Of a stretch of DNA of 64,000 nt, positions 1 to 7,650 are shown in pieces. The stretch's first letter is position 1; each line of letters starts with the position of its first letter. This DNA is from an uncultured Bacteroidota bacterium (GTDB lineage: Bacteria > Bacteroidota > Bacteroidia > Flavobacteriales > Flavobacteriaceae). Location: contig CACKQW010000002.1 of NCBI GenBank assembly GCA_902602415.1, positions 62,001 to 126,000 of the forward strand. The letters are read 5' to 3'. Both the position numbers and the translations under genes were made by a program. The notes beneath the pieces are model-generated. The model had not been told where the DNA came from. It made no database searches and saw only the letters and a program-made list of their open reading frames with translations.

Positions 1-299
1 CTAAAGCAAGTAAACAACAATTTAGACCAACTTTCGAAATGGCTATTTCTTATTTTTTAGGCGGCAAAGATTCTTATTGCTCAGAAGATGATGGTTTTGC
101 TATGCAACCTTGGAAAACCGTAAAATTCGAAAATCAAGGAATCTTAATCAATGAGGATTCCGCTATCGCAATGGGAAATTATTTTTTTACAGATTATAGT
201 GGAAAAACAGTTAAGGTTGAATACACATTTGGATACAAACAAAGAGGATCTACTTTGTTCATTAATCTTCACCATTCATCCATCCCTTTCAGCTCTTAG
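1..299 (+). CDS. SnoaL-like/NTF2-fold protein, 3' end only
   Basis: The reading frame is open from the left edge (first full codon at base 3) and stops at 299, so the start lies outside the window. The visible 98 residues show FEMAISYFLGG, DDGFAMQPW, AIAMGNYFFTD and a closing LHHSSIPF, a pattern I associate with a small SnoaL-like family common in marine bacteria and often labelled 'phosphoribosyl-AMP cyclohydrolase' in databases. Nothing resembling the metal-binding Cys/His pattern of true HisI is visible, so that label would probably be wrong here. An internal ATG at 39 falls inside conserved sequence and is unlikely to be the start. No catalytic function can be assigned. It converges with the CvpA gene one base away. 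Confidence 0.7.
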   Translation, partial: KASKQQFRPTFEMAISYFLGGKDSYCSEDDGFAMQPWKTVKFENQGILINEDSAIAMGNYFFTDYSGKTVKVEYTFGYKQRGSTLFINLHHSSIPFSS

Positions 300-300
300 C

Positions 301-774
301 TTAGCTTTGATTTAATATGTAATCATTTATTTTTTGGATCTTGGAAAATATTTGAGTTTCCTCAATTTTATTTGTTTCAATAAAAACAAAAAGATCATTA
401 GCTTTTGAAAAGATAAAAGTGATGATACAAAGAATTAACAAGTATTTTAACAATCCAAAGACACTCCCAATTAGTTTATTCAATAATCCTAATGCCAAAA
501 TATTTAATGTTTTTGTAATTACTTTTGAAAAAATTTTAGATAATATAATGGTTAAGGTAAAAATTAGTATTACAGAAATGAGTGAAACCAACTGGTTTGT
601 TGAGTCAAAAACTGTTGTCAAATATTTATCAACTACTAGGTAGTATGTCTTGGATAAATAAATCCCAAGAAGAATTCCAAAAAAAGACAATACTTCACTA
701 ACAATTCCATTTTTGAAACCCTTGTAGGAGCCATAAATTAAAATTATTAAACAAATAGAGTCAATTAGATTCAT
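301..774 (-). CDS. CvpA family inner-membrane protein
   Basis: The protein has about 157 residues with four hydrophobic segments and opens with a NLIDSICLIILIYGSYKGFKNG-like stretch, the usual N-terminus of CvpA (colicin V production) proteins. The family consists of small multi-pass membrane proteins needed for colicin V export in E. coli; the molecular role is unclear and may concern envelope homeostasis. The frame extends upstream to a TTG at 804, but the ATG at 774 places the start right before the first membrane helix and matches the family, so I chose it. It is divergent from pheS and ends one base from the SnoaL-like gene. Confidence 0.85.
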   Translation of the reverse strand: MNLIDSICLIILIYGSYKGFKNGIVSEVLSFFGILLGIYLSKTYYLVVDKYLTTVFDSTNQLVSLISVILIFTLTIILSKIFSKVITKTLNILALGLLNKLIGSVFGLLKYLLILCIITFIFSKANDLFVFIETNKIEETQIFSKIQKINDYILNQS

Positions 775-850
775 CCAGAATTGTTTGAAATTACAATTTA
801 ACAAATAATAAGTTCTGATTTAGTTTATCAACTTATTGATTTTGTTTTTA

Positions 851-858
851 TAAATTTG
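851..858 (+). promoter_or_regulatory. putative -7 element (TAAATTTG) of pheS
   Basis: The octamer fits the Bacteroidetes -7 consensus TAnnTTTG and ends 16 bases before the pheS start codon, which implies a very short leader. A weak -33-like TTTA lies at 824-827, 23 bases upstream, slightly farther than usual. This is a motif match only. Confidence 0.4.
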
Positions 859-874
859 AAATTATCTTTTTAAA

Positions 875-1891
875 ATGGTTGACAAAATAAATAAGAAAAT
901 TAAAGAAATTAATTCTTTTAATCCTAAATCGGAAAAAGATATTGAGGAATTTAGAATCAAATATTTAGGTAAAAAAGGGGAGCTTACATCTTTGTTTTTG
1001 GATTTCAAAAACCTTGACAATGATAAAAAGAAAACAGTAGGAAAGTTACTTAATGAATTAAAACTATTGGCTCAGTCTAAAATTGATGATTTCAAAAAAA
1101 CTTTTTCAAAAAAAGATATAAGTCAGGCTTTAAATGATATCACCCGTCCGGGTGATCCTATTGAAATTGGCTCAAGACATCCAATTTCAATTGTGAAAAA
1201 TAGAATTATTGAAATTTTTTCCGAAATAGGTTTTTCAATTAGTGAAGGACCTGAAATCGAAGATGATTGGCATAACTTTAGTGCTTTAAATTTACCAGAA
1301 CATCATCCAGCCAGAGATATGCAGGACACCTTTTTTATAGAAAAAAATCCTGATTATTTATTAAGAACACACACAAGCTCAGTTCAAATTAGGCACATGG
1401 AAAACAACAAGCCTCCAATTAGAACAATTTCCCCAGGAAGGGTGTATAGAAATGAAGCAATCTCGTCAAGATCTCACTGTTTTTTTCACCAGATTGAGGG
1501 ATTAAGTATTGACAAAGATGTAAGTTTTGCTGATTTAAAACAAACATTAGAATACTTTACATCGCAGCTGTTTGGTAAATCAAAAATCAGGCTGCGACCT
1601 TCATATTTTCCTTTTACTGAGCCAAGTGCAGAGGTTGATGTTTACTGGGGTTTAGAAAATGAAACTGATTATAGAATGACAAAAGGGACAGGTTGGTTAG
1701 AAATTATGGGTTGCGGTATGGTAGATCCCAATGTACTTAAAAATTGTAATATTGACCCAGAAATATACTCAGGATTTGCCTTTGGTCTTGGAATTGACAG
1801 AATCGCTATGCTATTACATCAAATTGATGATATAAGGCTACTAAGTGAAAACGATATCAGGTTTTTAGACCAGTTTAAATCTTCATTTTAA
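875..1891 (+). CDS. pheS: phenylalanine--tRNA ligase alpha subunit
   Basis: PheS charges tRNA-Phe with phenylalanine in the cytoplasm as an alpha2-beta2 complex with PheT. The 338 residues match the family length. The N-terminal third is a Lys-rich coiled coil (tRNA contact) containing YLGKKGELT. The class II catalytic domain follows, with [11 protein letters not shown], the motif 2 region [10 protein letters not shown]...HCFFHQIEG, and motif 3 near the end ([14 protein letters not shown]). The start is the first ATG in frame and lies just after a TAAATTTG element. pheT is not nearby; split pheS and pheT loci are common in Flavobacteriia. Its stop codon overlaps the stop of the convergent gpsA in the sequence TTAA. 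Confidence 0.97.
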   Translation: MVDKINKKIKEINSFNPKSEKDIEEFRIKYLGKKGELTSLFLDFKNLDNDKKKTVGKLLNELKLLAQSKIDDFKKTFSKKDISQALNDITRPGDPIEIGSRHPISIVKNRIIEIFSEIGFSISEGPEIEDDWHNFSALNLPEHHPARDMQDTFFIEKNPDYLLRTHTSSVQIRHMENNKPPIRTISPGRVYRNEAISSRSHCFFHQIEGLSIDKDVSFADLKQTLEYFTSQLFGKSKIRLRPSYFPFTEPSAEVDVYWGLENETDYRMTKGTGWLEIMGCGMVDPNVLKNCNIDPEIYSGFAFGLGIDRIAMLLHQIDDIRLLSENDIRFLDQFKSSF

Positions 1892-2889
1892 TTTATTATA
1901 TCACTTAATTGCTTAAATATTTTCCTTGAGCTTTTTTTCTCATATAAAATTTTATATACAGCATTTAAGATTGGAGTCTTGGCTATATCTTTTTTATTAT
2001 TAAGCTGAAATGCTTTTTTCGTAGCAATATATCCTTCAGCAACCATTTTCATTTCTGATTGGGCAGCTCTCACACTGTATCCCTTACCAATCATATTTCC
2101 AAACATTCGATTCCTTGAAAATGCTGAATAACCAGTGACTAGCAGATCCCCTAAGTAAACAGAATTATTTATTTGTCTATCTTTTCTATCTCTTTTGGAT
2201 ATAAAGTATTTCATTTCTCTGATGGAATTACTCATCAAAACACTTTGAAAATTATCACCATACCCTAGTCCGTTAGAAATTCCAATTGCTAAAGCGTAAA
2301 TATTTTTCAGCATACTAGAATATTCAATTCCAATTATGTCATCTGATATATTAATATTAATGTATTTACATCTAAAGGCATAAGTAATATTTTTAAATCT
2401 TTTTACATTGTTAGATGCCATTGTTAAATATGATAGTTTTTCCATTCCTACTTCTTCAGCATGGCAAGGGCCAGATATCATAGCAATATTGCTTGAAGAA
2501 ATTTTATAATGTTTTTCTAAGTGCTCACTAAATAAAAGATTTGATTCAGGAACAATCCCTTTGATGGCGCTGATAATTATTTTTTTTGAAAAATCAATTT
2601 CAATTTTTTTCAATTCCGATTCAATGTATTTTGAAGGAACTGCAAAAATTAGTACATCACTATTTTCACAAACTTTATTTATATCAGATGAAATGTTAAG
2701 TTTTTTAATATTTAAATTTACAGAGCTTAGGTAATTTTTGTTATGCTTATTTTTTTTAATAAAATCAACGTTTTCTTTTTTTCTTATATACCAATTTATA
2801 GGGTTAATATTATCTGAAATAATTTTAATTAGTGCCGTACCCCAACTTCCACTTCCAATGATTCCAAACTTTAAATCTTTACTTTTCAT
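1888..2889 (-). CDS. gpsA: NAD(P)-dependent glycerol-3-phosphate dehydrogenase
   Basis: GpsA reduces dihydroxyacetone phosphate to sn-glycerol 3-phosphate, the backbone for phospholipid synthesis, in the cytoplasm. The Rossmann motif [12 protein letters not shown] is at the N-terminus. The family core follows: the [10 protein letters not shown] stretch, the conserved-Lys block [37 protein letters not shown], and the late [15 protein letters not shown]. The frame extends to a TTG at 2904, but the ATG at 2889 gives the normal N-terminus and was chosen. It overlaps the upstream nadD stop by 11 bases and is the last gene of the yicC-gmk-nadD-gpsA operon. Confidence 0.95.
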   Translation of the reverse strand: MKSKDLKFGIIGSGSWGTALIKIISDNINPINWYIRKKENVDFIKKNKHNKNYLSSVNLNIKKLNISSDINKVCENSDVLIFAVPSKYIESELKKIEIDFSKKIIISAIKGIVPESNLLFSEHLEKHYKISSSNIAMISGPCHAEEVGMEKLSYLTMASNNVKRFKNITYAFRCKYININISDDIIGIEYSSMLKNIYALAIGISNGLGYGDNFQSVLMSNSIREMKYFISKRDRKDRQINNSVYLGDLLVTGYSAFSRNRMFGNMIGKGYSVRAAQSEMKMVAEGYIATKKAFQLNNKKDIAKTPILNAVYKILYEKKSSRKIFKQLSDIIN

Positions 2890-3466
2890 ATAAATTATTT
2901 TCAATTATGAAATTCAAAACATCCTCGTTTAAATAATTTTTTACTAAAATTTTATTTTTTATTTTTTCGCGAACCTCAGAAGAACTAACATCAACTGTTG
3001 CTCCCTCTAAATGAATAATGTTTTTCAATTTTCCAATTTCAGGTTTTTTACCACTTCCAAGTCTGGGATATATCAAAATTTTATAGTTTTCGATTATTGT
3101 TTCGTGGCTCTTCCAGGTGTTAAATTTTTCAAAATTATCTTGACCAATTATTAGACAAAATTCATAGTTTTTATATTTTTCTGAAATATAATCAAGGGTG
3201 TCAATAGTGTAGTTAGGTATGGGTAAATCTTGTTCTTCATTGCTGGGTTTAACTTTATCAATTTTATTTGTAGCAATTTGAGCCATCTTATACCTATGCT
3301 CAAAATTTGAGATTTTGATAAATTTTTTTTCTGGGTTTTGTGGAGTAATTATTAGCCAAACTTCATCTGAAAAATAATTGTTAATTATATATTTAGCCAC
3401 TTCTATATGTCCATTATGGATGGGGTCAAATGTTCCAAAAAAGAGACCAATTTTTTTATTTATCAT
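2879..3466 (-). CDS. nadD: nicotinate-nucleotide adenylyltransferase
   Basis: NadD transfers AMP from ATP to nicotinate mononucleotide, giving deamido-NAD in NAD biosynthesis. The 195-residue protein begins with the nucleotidyltransferase signature GLFFGTFDPIHNGHI, whose HxGH is at about residues 17-20, and carries the second signature SSSEVREKI near residue 165, equivalent to the ISSTxIR motif. The ATG at 3466 overlaps the 3' end of gmk by 11 bases and the 3' end overlaps gpsA, so the three genes are almost certainly cotranscribed. Confidence 0.96.
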   Translation of the reverse strand: MINKKIGLFFGTFDPIHNGHIEVAKYIINNYFSDEVWLIITPQNPEKKFIKISNFEHRYKMAQIATNKIDKVKPSNEEQDLPIPNYTIDTLDYISEKYKNYEFCLIIGQDNFEKFNTWKSHETIIENYKILIYPRLGSGKKPEIGKLKNIIHLEGATVDVSSSEVREKIKNKILVKNYLNEDVLNFIIENNLYEK

Positions 3467-4022
3467 TTACGAAATTATAAACAATATTACTTACTTCTCT
3501 GTAGCAGTCATCTAATATATTATTTTCAACTACATGGTCAAATTTATTAATTGATTGCATTTCAAGTTTTGCTTTTTTGACTCTCTCAATAATACTCGAT
3601 TCATTATCAGACATCCTAGCTCTAAGTCTTACTTCTAGCTCCTCAATACTGGGGGGTTTGATAAAAATGGTTAAACTTTTATTTGGAAATAGTTTTTTAA
3701 TATTCAGGCCACCAATAACATCAATATCAAAAACTATATTTTTAGTTGTATTTTCTAGTTCATTAATTAATGTTCCATAAAAGGTGTCTTTGTAAACTTC
3801 CTCCCATTCAACAAATTCGTTATTTTTAATTTTTTCTTTAAATTTTTCTTTTGAAAAAAAGTAGTAGTTTTTCCCATCTACTTCATTGACCCTTTTAGGC
3901 CTCGTTGTAGCTGAGGTGGAAAAATTTAATTTCAAATTATTGTCATTCAAAAGCATATTTACTATTGATGATTTTCCTGAACCTGATGGAGCAGCAATAA
4001 TGATAAATTTATTTTTACTCAT
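3456..4022 (-). CDS. gmk: guanylate kinase
   Basis: Gmk phosphorylates GMP to GDP with ATP. The P-loop APSGSGKSS lies at residues 11-19. The GMP-binding region follows: STSATTRPKR, then a VDGKNYYFF block and NNEFVEWEEVY. RLRARMSDNE supplies the arginine-rich lid. The length of 188 residues is normal. An upstream TTG at 4025 is in frame, but the ATG at 4022 overlaps the yicC stop by one base (TGATG), a typical translational-coupling arrangement, so it was chosen. Confidence 0.97.
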   Translation of the reverse strand: MSKNKFIIIAAPSGSGKSSIVNMLLNDNNLKLNFSTSATTRPKRVNEVDGKNYYFFSKEKFKEKIKNNEFVEWEEVYKDTFYGTLINELENTTKNIVFDIDVIGGLNIKKLFPNKSLTIFIKPPSIEELEVRLRARMSDNESSIIERVKKAKLEMQSINKFDHVVENNILDDCYREVSNIVYNFVNDK

Positions 4023-4879
4023 CAAAGAATATTTAAAACATTTTCTTTTATTTTCTCTAAATTATCTTTCATTTCTATAACCATCTTTTGTATTAGTGAA
4101 TCATTTGCTTTTGCCCCCAAGGTGTTTATTTCTCTGCCAATTTCTTGTGCAATGAATCCTAATTTTTTTCCTATGGGGAACTTATTATTTAATTCACTTC
4201 TAAAAAGTTTTAAATGGCTATTAAGCCTTATAACCTCTTCATTTATATCCAATTTTTCTATATAATAAATCATCTCTTGCTCCATTCTATTTTTATCAAT
4301 TAAAAGATTTAATTTATCCATTTCCTTATGAATCTTTCTTTTTTTATTTTCTATTCTTTTGGATTCTAATTTTTTTATTTCTTGTATTTTCTTTTCAATA
4401 ATTTTGACTTTCTTTTTTAAATCCAGACAAATTTCTTTTCCCTCTTTTTTTCTAAATTTTATTACATTTTCAATTAAACTAAATATTTCTTTTTCAATTT
4501 TCTTGTAATCTTTTTTTGATAAGTCGCTGTCAGAAACCTCATATGCTCCAGGCAATGTCATAGCAATTTTTAATAAATCCACTGAGCCATTTGAATTCAT
4601 TTTTTTTAATTCGTTTATGTAACTTTTAATGTTTTCTCTTATGAGTACAGCTTTCTTATTCTCCTTTTTTATTTCATTAGTTATTAAAAGTTCAATTTTA
4701 CCTCTAAATAATTTATTACCAATGATTTTTTTTAACTCAAATTCTTTTTTTCTCAAGATGTAGGGTAATTTCAAATTAAGATCTAGATATTTACTGTTGA
4801 GACACTTTAATTCAATTGTGTGATTAATCTTTCCCGTTGAAATTATACTTGAGCTATAGCCCGTCATGGATTGTATCAT
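4022..4879 (-). CDS. yicC: YicC/YloC family endoribonuclease
   Basis: The 285-residue protein starts with MIQSMTGYSSS, the family hallmark, and ends with the DUF1732-type C-terminus INTLGAKANDSLIQKMV followed by an amphipathic helix. The middle is a very Lys- and Glu-rich coiled coil. E. coli YicC is reported to act as an endoribonuclease affecting small RNA turnover; its cellular role in Bacteroidetes is not settled. It is the first gene of the operon with gmk, nadD and gpsA; the yicC-gmk-nadD order is conserved in this class. A TATATTTG element lies 23 bases upstream. Confidence 0.93.
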   Translation of the reverse strand: MIQSMTGYSSSIISTGKINHTIELKCLNSKYLDLNLKLPYILRKKEFELKKIIGNKLFRGKIELLITNEIKKENKKAVLIRENIKSYINELKKMNSNGSVDLLKIAMTLPGAYEVSDSDLSKKDYKKIEKEIFSLIENVIKFRKKEGKEICLDLKKKVKIIEKKIQEIKKLESKRIENKKRKIHKEMDKLNLLIDKNRMEQEMIYYIEKLDINEEVIRLNSHLKLFRSELNNKFPIGKKLGFIAQEIGREINTLGAKANDSLIQKMVIEMKDNLEKIKENVLNIL

Positions 4880-4901
4880 AAGAAATGATTAATATTAAAA
4901 G

Positions 4902-4909
4902 CAAATATA
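4902..4909 (-). promoter_or_regulatory. putative -7 element (TATATTTG) of the yicC operon
   Basis: On the minus strand this octamer matches TAnnTTTG exactly and ends 23 bases before the yicC start codon. No convincing -33 TTG-containing box was seen at the usual distance, so the call rests on the -7 match and position. Confidence 0.4.
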
Positions 4910-4962
4910 TAAATTGATTTTAAGTTAGTTTGTTTCATCTTTTTAATTCTTTAGATTATATA

Positions 4963-4970
4963 TACATTTG
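4963..4970 (+). promoter_or_regulatory. putative -7 element (TACATTTG) of the trans-sulfuration gene
   Basis: The octamer matches TAnnTTTG and ends 31 bases before the ATG at 5001, the expected place for a promoter between the divergent yicC and PLP-enzyme genes. The nearest TTTG upstream (4929-4932) is 30 bases away, too far for a standard -33 box. Confidence 0.35.
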
Positions 4971-5000
4971 TTTTTGTTCTAAACCCTTAATATTTCTAAA

Positions 5001-6140
5001 ATGAAATTTAATACTAAAACAATTCATGGTGGTCAACATTTAGATCCCGCATTTGGGTCCGTTATGCAGCCAATTTACCAAACCTCAACCTATGCTCAAA
5101 AAAGTCCAGGAGTACACAAAGGATATGAATACTCAAGAACACACAACCCAACACGAACAGCTTTGCAAAATTCATTTGCTAGTATTGAAAATGCAAAATA
5201 TGGGGTCGCTTTTTCATCAGGTTTAGCAGCAATTGATGCTATAATGAAATTATTAAAACCTGGTGATGAATTAATAAGCACAAATGATCTCTATGGAGGA
5301 ACTTATCGTCTCTTTTCAAAAGTTTTCAAAAATTATGATATTAAATTTCATTTTACTTCTATGTTTGATTTAAATGAAGTTGAAAGTTATATAAATGATA
5401 AAACAAGAATCATTTGGGTAGAGACACCTACGAATCCTATGATCAATATTTTTGATATAAAATCACTTTCTGATATATGTAAAAAACATAGTATTCTTTT
5501 AGTTGTAGATAATACTTTCGCTTCTCCTTATTTACAAACACCCATAAATTTAGGAGCTGATATAGTTATGCATTCAGCAACAAAATATTTGGCTGGTCAC
5601 AGTGATGTTGTTCTTGGCGCATTAATATTAAATGATGATGATTTGGCAGAAAGATTATATTTTATACAAAATGCCACTGGTGCAGTCCCTGGTCCGCAAG
5701 ATTGTTTTTTGACTTTGAGAGGTATTAAAACTTTGCATGTGAGAATACAAAGGCATTGTGAAAATGCAAGAAAAATTGCTCATTATCTGCAAGAAAATCC
5801 TAAAGTTGAAAAAGTATATTGGCCAGGCTTATCTTCACACCGAAATCACTTAGTTGCAAAAAAACAAATGTCAGATTTTGGAGGAATGTTATCATTTCAG
5901 ATAAAGAGATACGGTAAAAAAGAAACAATTTCATTCTTAGAAAAGCTAAAGTTATTTACTCTTGCCGAATCTTTGGGAGGAGTTGAATCTCTATGTGGTC
6001 ACCCAGCAACAATGACTCATGCAAGTATTCCGAAGGAAGAAAGGGAGAAATCGGGTGTTACAGATTCTTTAATAAGATTAAGCATCGGCATAGAAGATGT
6101 TGAAGACCTAATTAATGACTTAAAACAAGCATTTTTATGA
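5001..6140 (+). CDS. cystathionine gamma-synthase/lyase family PLP enzyme
   Basis: This is a 379-residue member of the Cys/Met metabolism PLP-dependent family. Visible markers are TKTIHGGQ at the start, YQTSTYAQ, YEYSRTHNPTR (phosphate/PLP-contacting Tyr and Arg), the FSSGLAAI loop, VVDNTFASPYLQ, and the PLP-binding lysine K195 in HSATKYLAGHSD. The C-terminal SLGGVESL and PATMTH motifs bind the substrate carboxylate. Members make cystathionine from an activated homoserine (MetB), cleave it (MccB/MetC), or act as methionine gamma-lyase, and sequence alone does not separate these safely. A single-gene unit divergent from yicC; no methionine gene neighbours help decide. Confidence 0.9.
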   Translation: MKFNTKTIHGGQHLDPAFGSVMQPIYQTSTYAQKSPGVHKGYEYSRTHNPTRTALQNSFASIENAKYGVAFSSGLAAIDAIMKLLKPGDELISTNDLYGGTYRLFSKVFKNYDIKFHFTSMFDLNEVESYINDKTRIIWVETPTNPMINIFDIKSLSDICKKHSILLVVDNTFASPYLQTPINLGADIVMHSATKYLAGHSDVVLGALILNDDDLAERLYFIQNATGAVPGPQDCFLTLRGIKTLHVRIQRHCENARKIAHYLQENPKVEKVYWPGLSSHRNHLVAKKQMSDFGGMLSFQIKRYGKKETISFLEKLKLFTLAESLGGVESLCGHPATMTHASIPKEEREKSGVTDSLIRLSIGIEDVEDLINDLKQAFL

Positions 6141-6245
6141 AATTCATAATTTTTATCAATTATTTTGTCAAAATAAAAATTTTAAATACCTAATTTTAAT
6201 TAATATTTATTTTTAGTATAACTAATAGCAGTAAAATATAATCAT

Positions 6246-7589
6246 ATGAAAGATAAAATTGAGGGCTTTTTAAATATTGTTAGGAAAAGAGATGGACATG
6301 AACCAGAATTTATGCAAGCTGTTGAAGAAGTTGCAGAATCTGTAATCCCATACATCATTAACAGAGAAATATACAGAGGCAAAAATATTCTTTTACGAAT
6401 GTGTGAACCTGAACGAGTGATAACATTTAGAGTTTCTTGGATTGATGATAAAGGAGAAATTTGGGTGAATAGAGGATATCGTATTCAAATGAATTCCGCA
6501 ATTGGACCTTATAAAGGTGGCCTAAGGTTTCACCCGTCTGTTAATATGAGCATACTAAAATTTTTAGCTTTTGAACAAGTTTTCAAAAATAGTTTGACCA
6601 CCTTGCCAATGGGTGGAGGTAAGGGAGGGAGTGATTTTGATCCAAAGGGAAGAAGCGATAATGAAATTATGAGATTTTGTCAAGCATTTATGACGGAGTT
6701 GTATCGTCACATTGGACCAGATACTGATGTACCAGCTGGTGATATTGGAGTTGGCAGCAGAGAAATTGGCTTTTTGTATGGGCAATATAAAAAAATGGCA
6801 AATGAATTTACAGGTGTTCTTACTGGAAAGGGAGTAACGTGGGGAGGATCTTTAATTAGACCCGAAGCCACAGGATATGGGACTGTTTATTTTGCTCAAG
6901 ATATGCTTGCTTTACAACAAAAAGAATTAAAGGGTATGAACGTTGTTATTTCTGGATCAGGAAATGTCGCCCAGTATGCAGCGGAAAAAATTATTGATTT
7001 TGGAGGTAAAGTTCTAACGATGTCTGATTCTTCAGGCTATATTTTTGATGCAGAAGGAATTGACAAAAGAAAATTAAATTTCATTATGAAATTAAAAAAT
7101 GTAAAACGTGGAAGAATAAACGAATATGTAAAAAAATATCCAAAATCAAAATTTTACAAATCTGCAACTCCTTGGTCTGTTCCTTGTGAAATTGCATTGC
7201 CATGCGCTACTCAAAATGAATTAAATTTAAAAGATGCGAAAACACTAGTAAAAAATGGCTGTATATGTGTGTCTGAGGGTGCAAATATGCCTTCTACTAA
7301 TAAAGCCATTGAATTTTTCTTAAAATCTAAAATATTATATGCCCCCGGAAAAGCATCTAATGCAGGTGGTGTAGCAACTTCTGGGTTAGAAATGACTCAA
7401 AATTCATTGAGGTATAATTGGTCAAGAGAAGAGGTTGATGAAAAGCTCAGAGAAATTATGTTAAATATCCATAATTCTTGTTTAAAACATGGAAAGGAAA
7501 AGGATGGATATATTAATTATGTTAAAGGTGCAAATATTGCAGGTTTTGTTAAAGTTGCTGACGCTATGTTAGCCCAAGGTGTTATTTAG
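6246..7589 (+). CDS. gdhA: NADP-specific glutamate dehydrogenase
   Basis: GdhA aminates 2-oxoglutarate to glutamate, a main route of ammonium assimilation. Its 447 residues fit the hexameric bacterial (E. coli type) class. Visible motifs include GPYKGGLRFHPSV, the catalytic-lysine region LPMGGGKGGSDFDPKG with K126 in the GGGKGG loop, DVPAGDIGVG, a TGYGTVYF stretch, and the Rossmann turn SGSGNVAQYAAE near residue 237. The end motif GANIAGFVKVADAMLAQG is also typical. The gene stands alone: 105 bases separate it from the upstream gene, an AT-rich stretch with no clear TAnnTTTG box. Confidence 0.96.
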   Translation: MKDKIEGFLNIVRKRDGHEPEFMQAVEEVAESVIPYIINREIYRGKNILLRMCEPERVITFRVSWIDDKGEIWVNRGYRIQMNSAIGPYKGGLRFHPSVNMSILKFLAFEQVFKNSLTTLPMGGGKGGSDFDPKGRSDNEIMRFCQAFMTELYRHIGPDTDVPAGDIGVGSREIGFLYGQYKKMANEFTGVLTGKGVTWGGSLIRPEATGYGTVYFAQDMLALQQKELKGMNVVISGSGNVAQYAAEKIIDFGGKVLTMSDSSGYIFDAEGIDKRKLNFIMKLKNVKRGRINEYVKKYPKSKFYKSATPWSVPCEIALPCATQNELNLKDAKTLVKNGCICVSEGANMPSTNKAIEFFLKSKILYAPGKASNAGGVATSGLEMTQNSLRYNWSREEVDEKLREIMLNIHNSCLKHGKEKDGYINYVKGANIAGFVKVADAMLAQGVI

Positions 7590-7614
7590 ATAAATAAAAT
7601 ACATATTATAATGA

Positions 7615-7622
7615 TATATTTG
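7615..7622 (+). promoter_or_regulatory. putative -7 element (TATATTTG) of the porZ-recO operon
   Basis: The octamer matches TAnnTTTG exactly and ends 28 bases before the ATG at 7651, in the 61-base gap after gdhA. No clear -33 box is visible. This is a motif match only. Confidence 0.35.
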
Positions 7623-7650
7623 TCGTTAGTATTAGACAGTTGTCAATTCT

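Noticed and set aside
4880-5000. Possible SAM riboswitch before the trans-sulfuration gene
   Set aside because: The 121-base gap is AT-rich, mostly occupied by two promoter motifs, and shows no stable stems.
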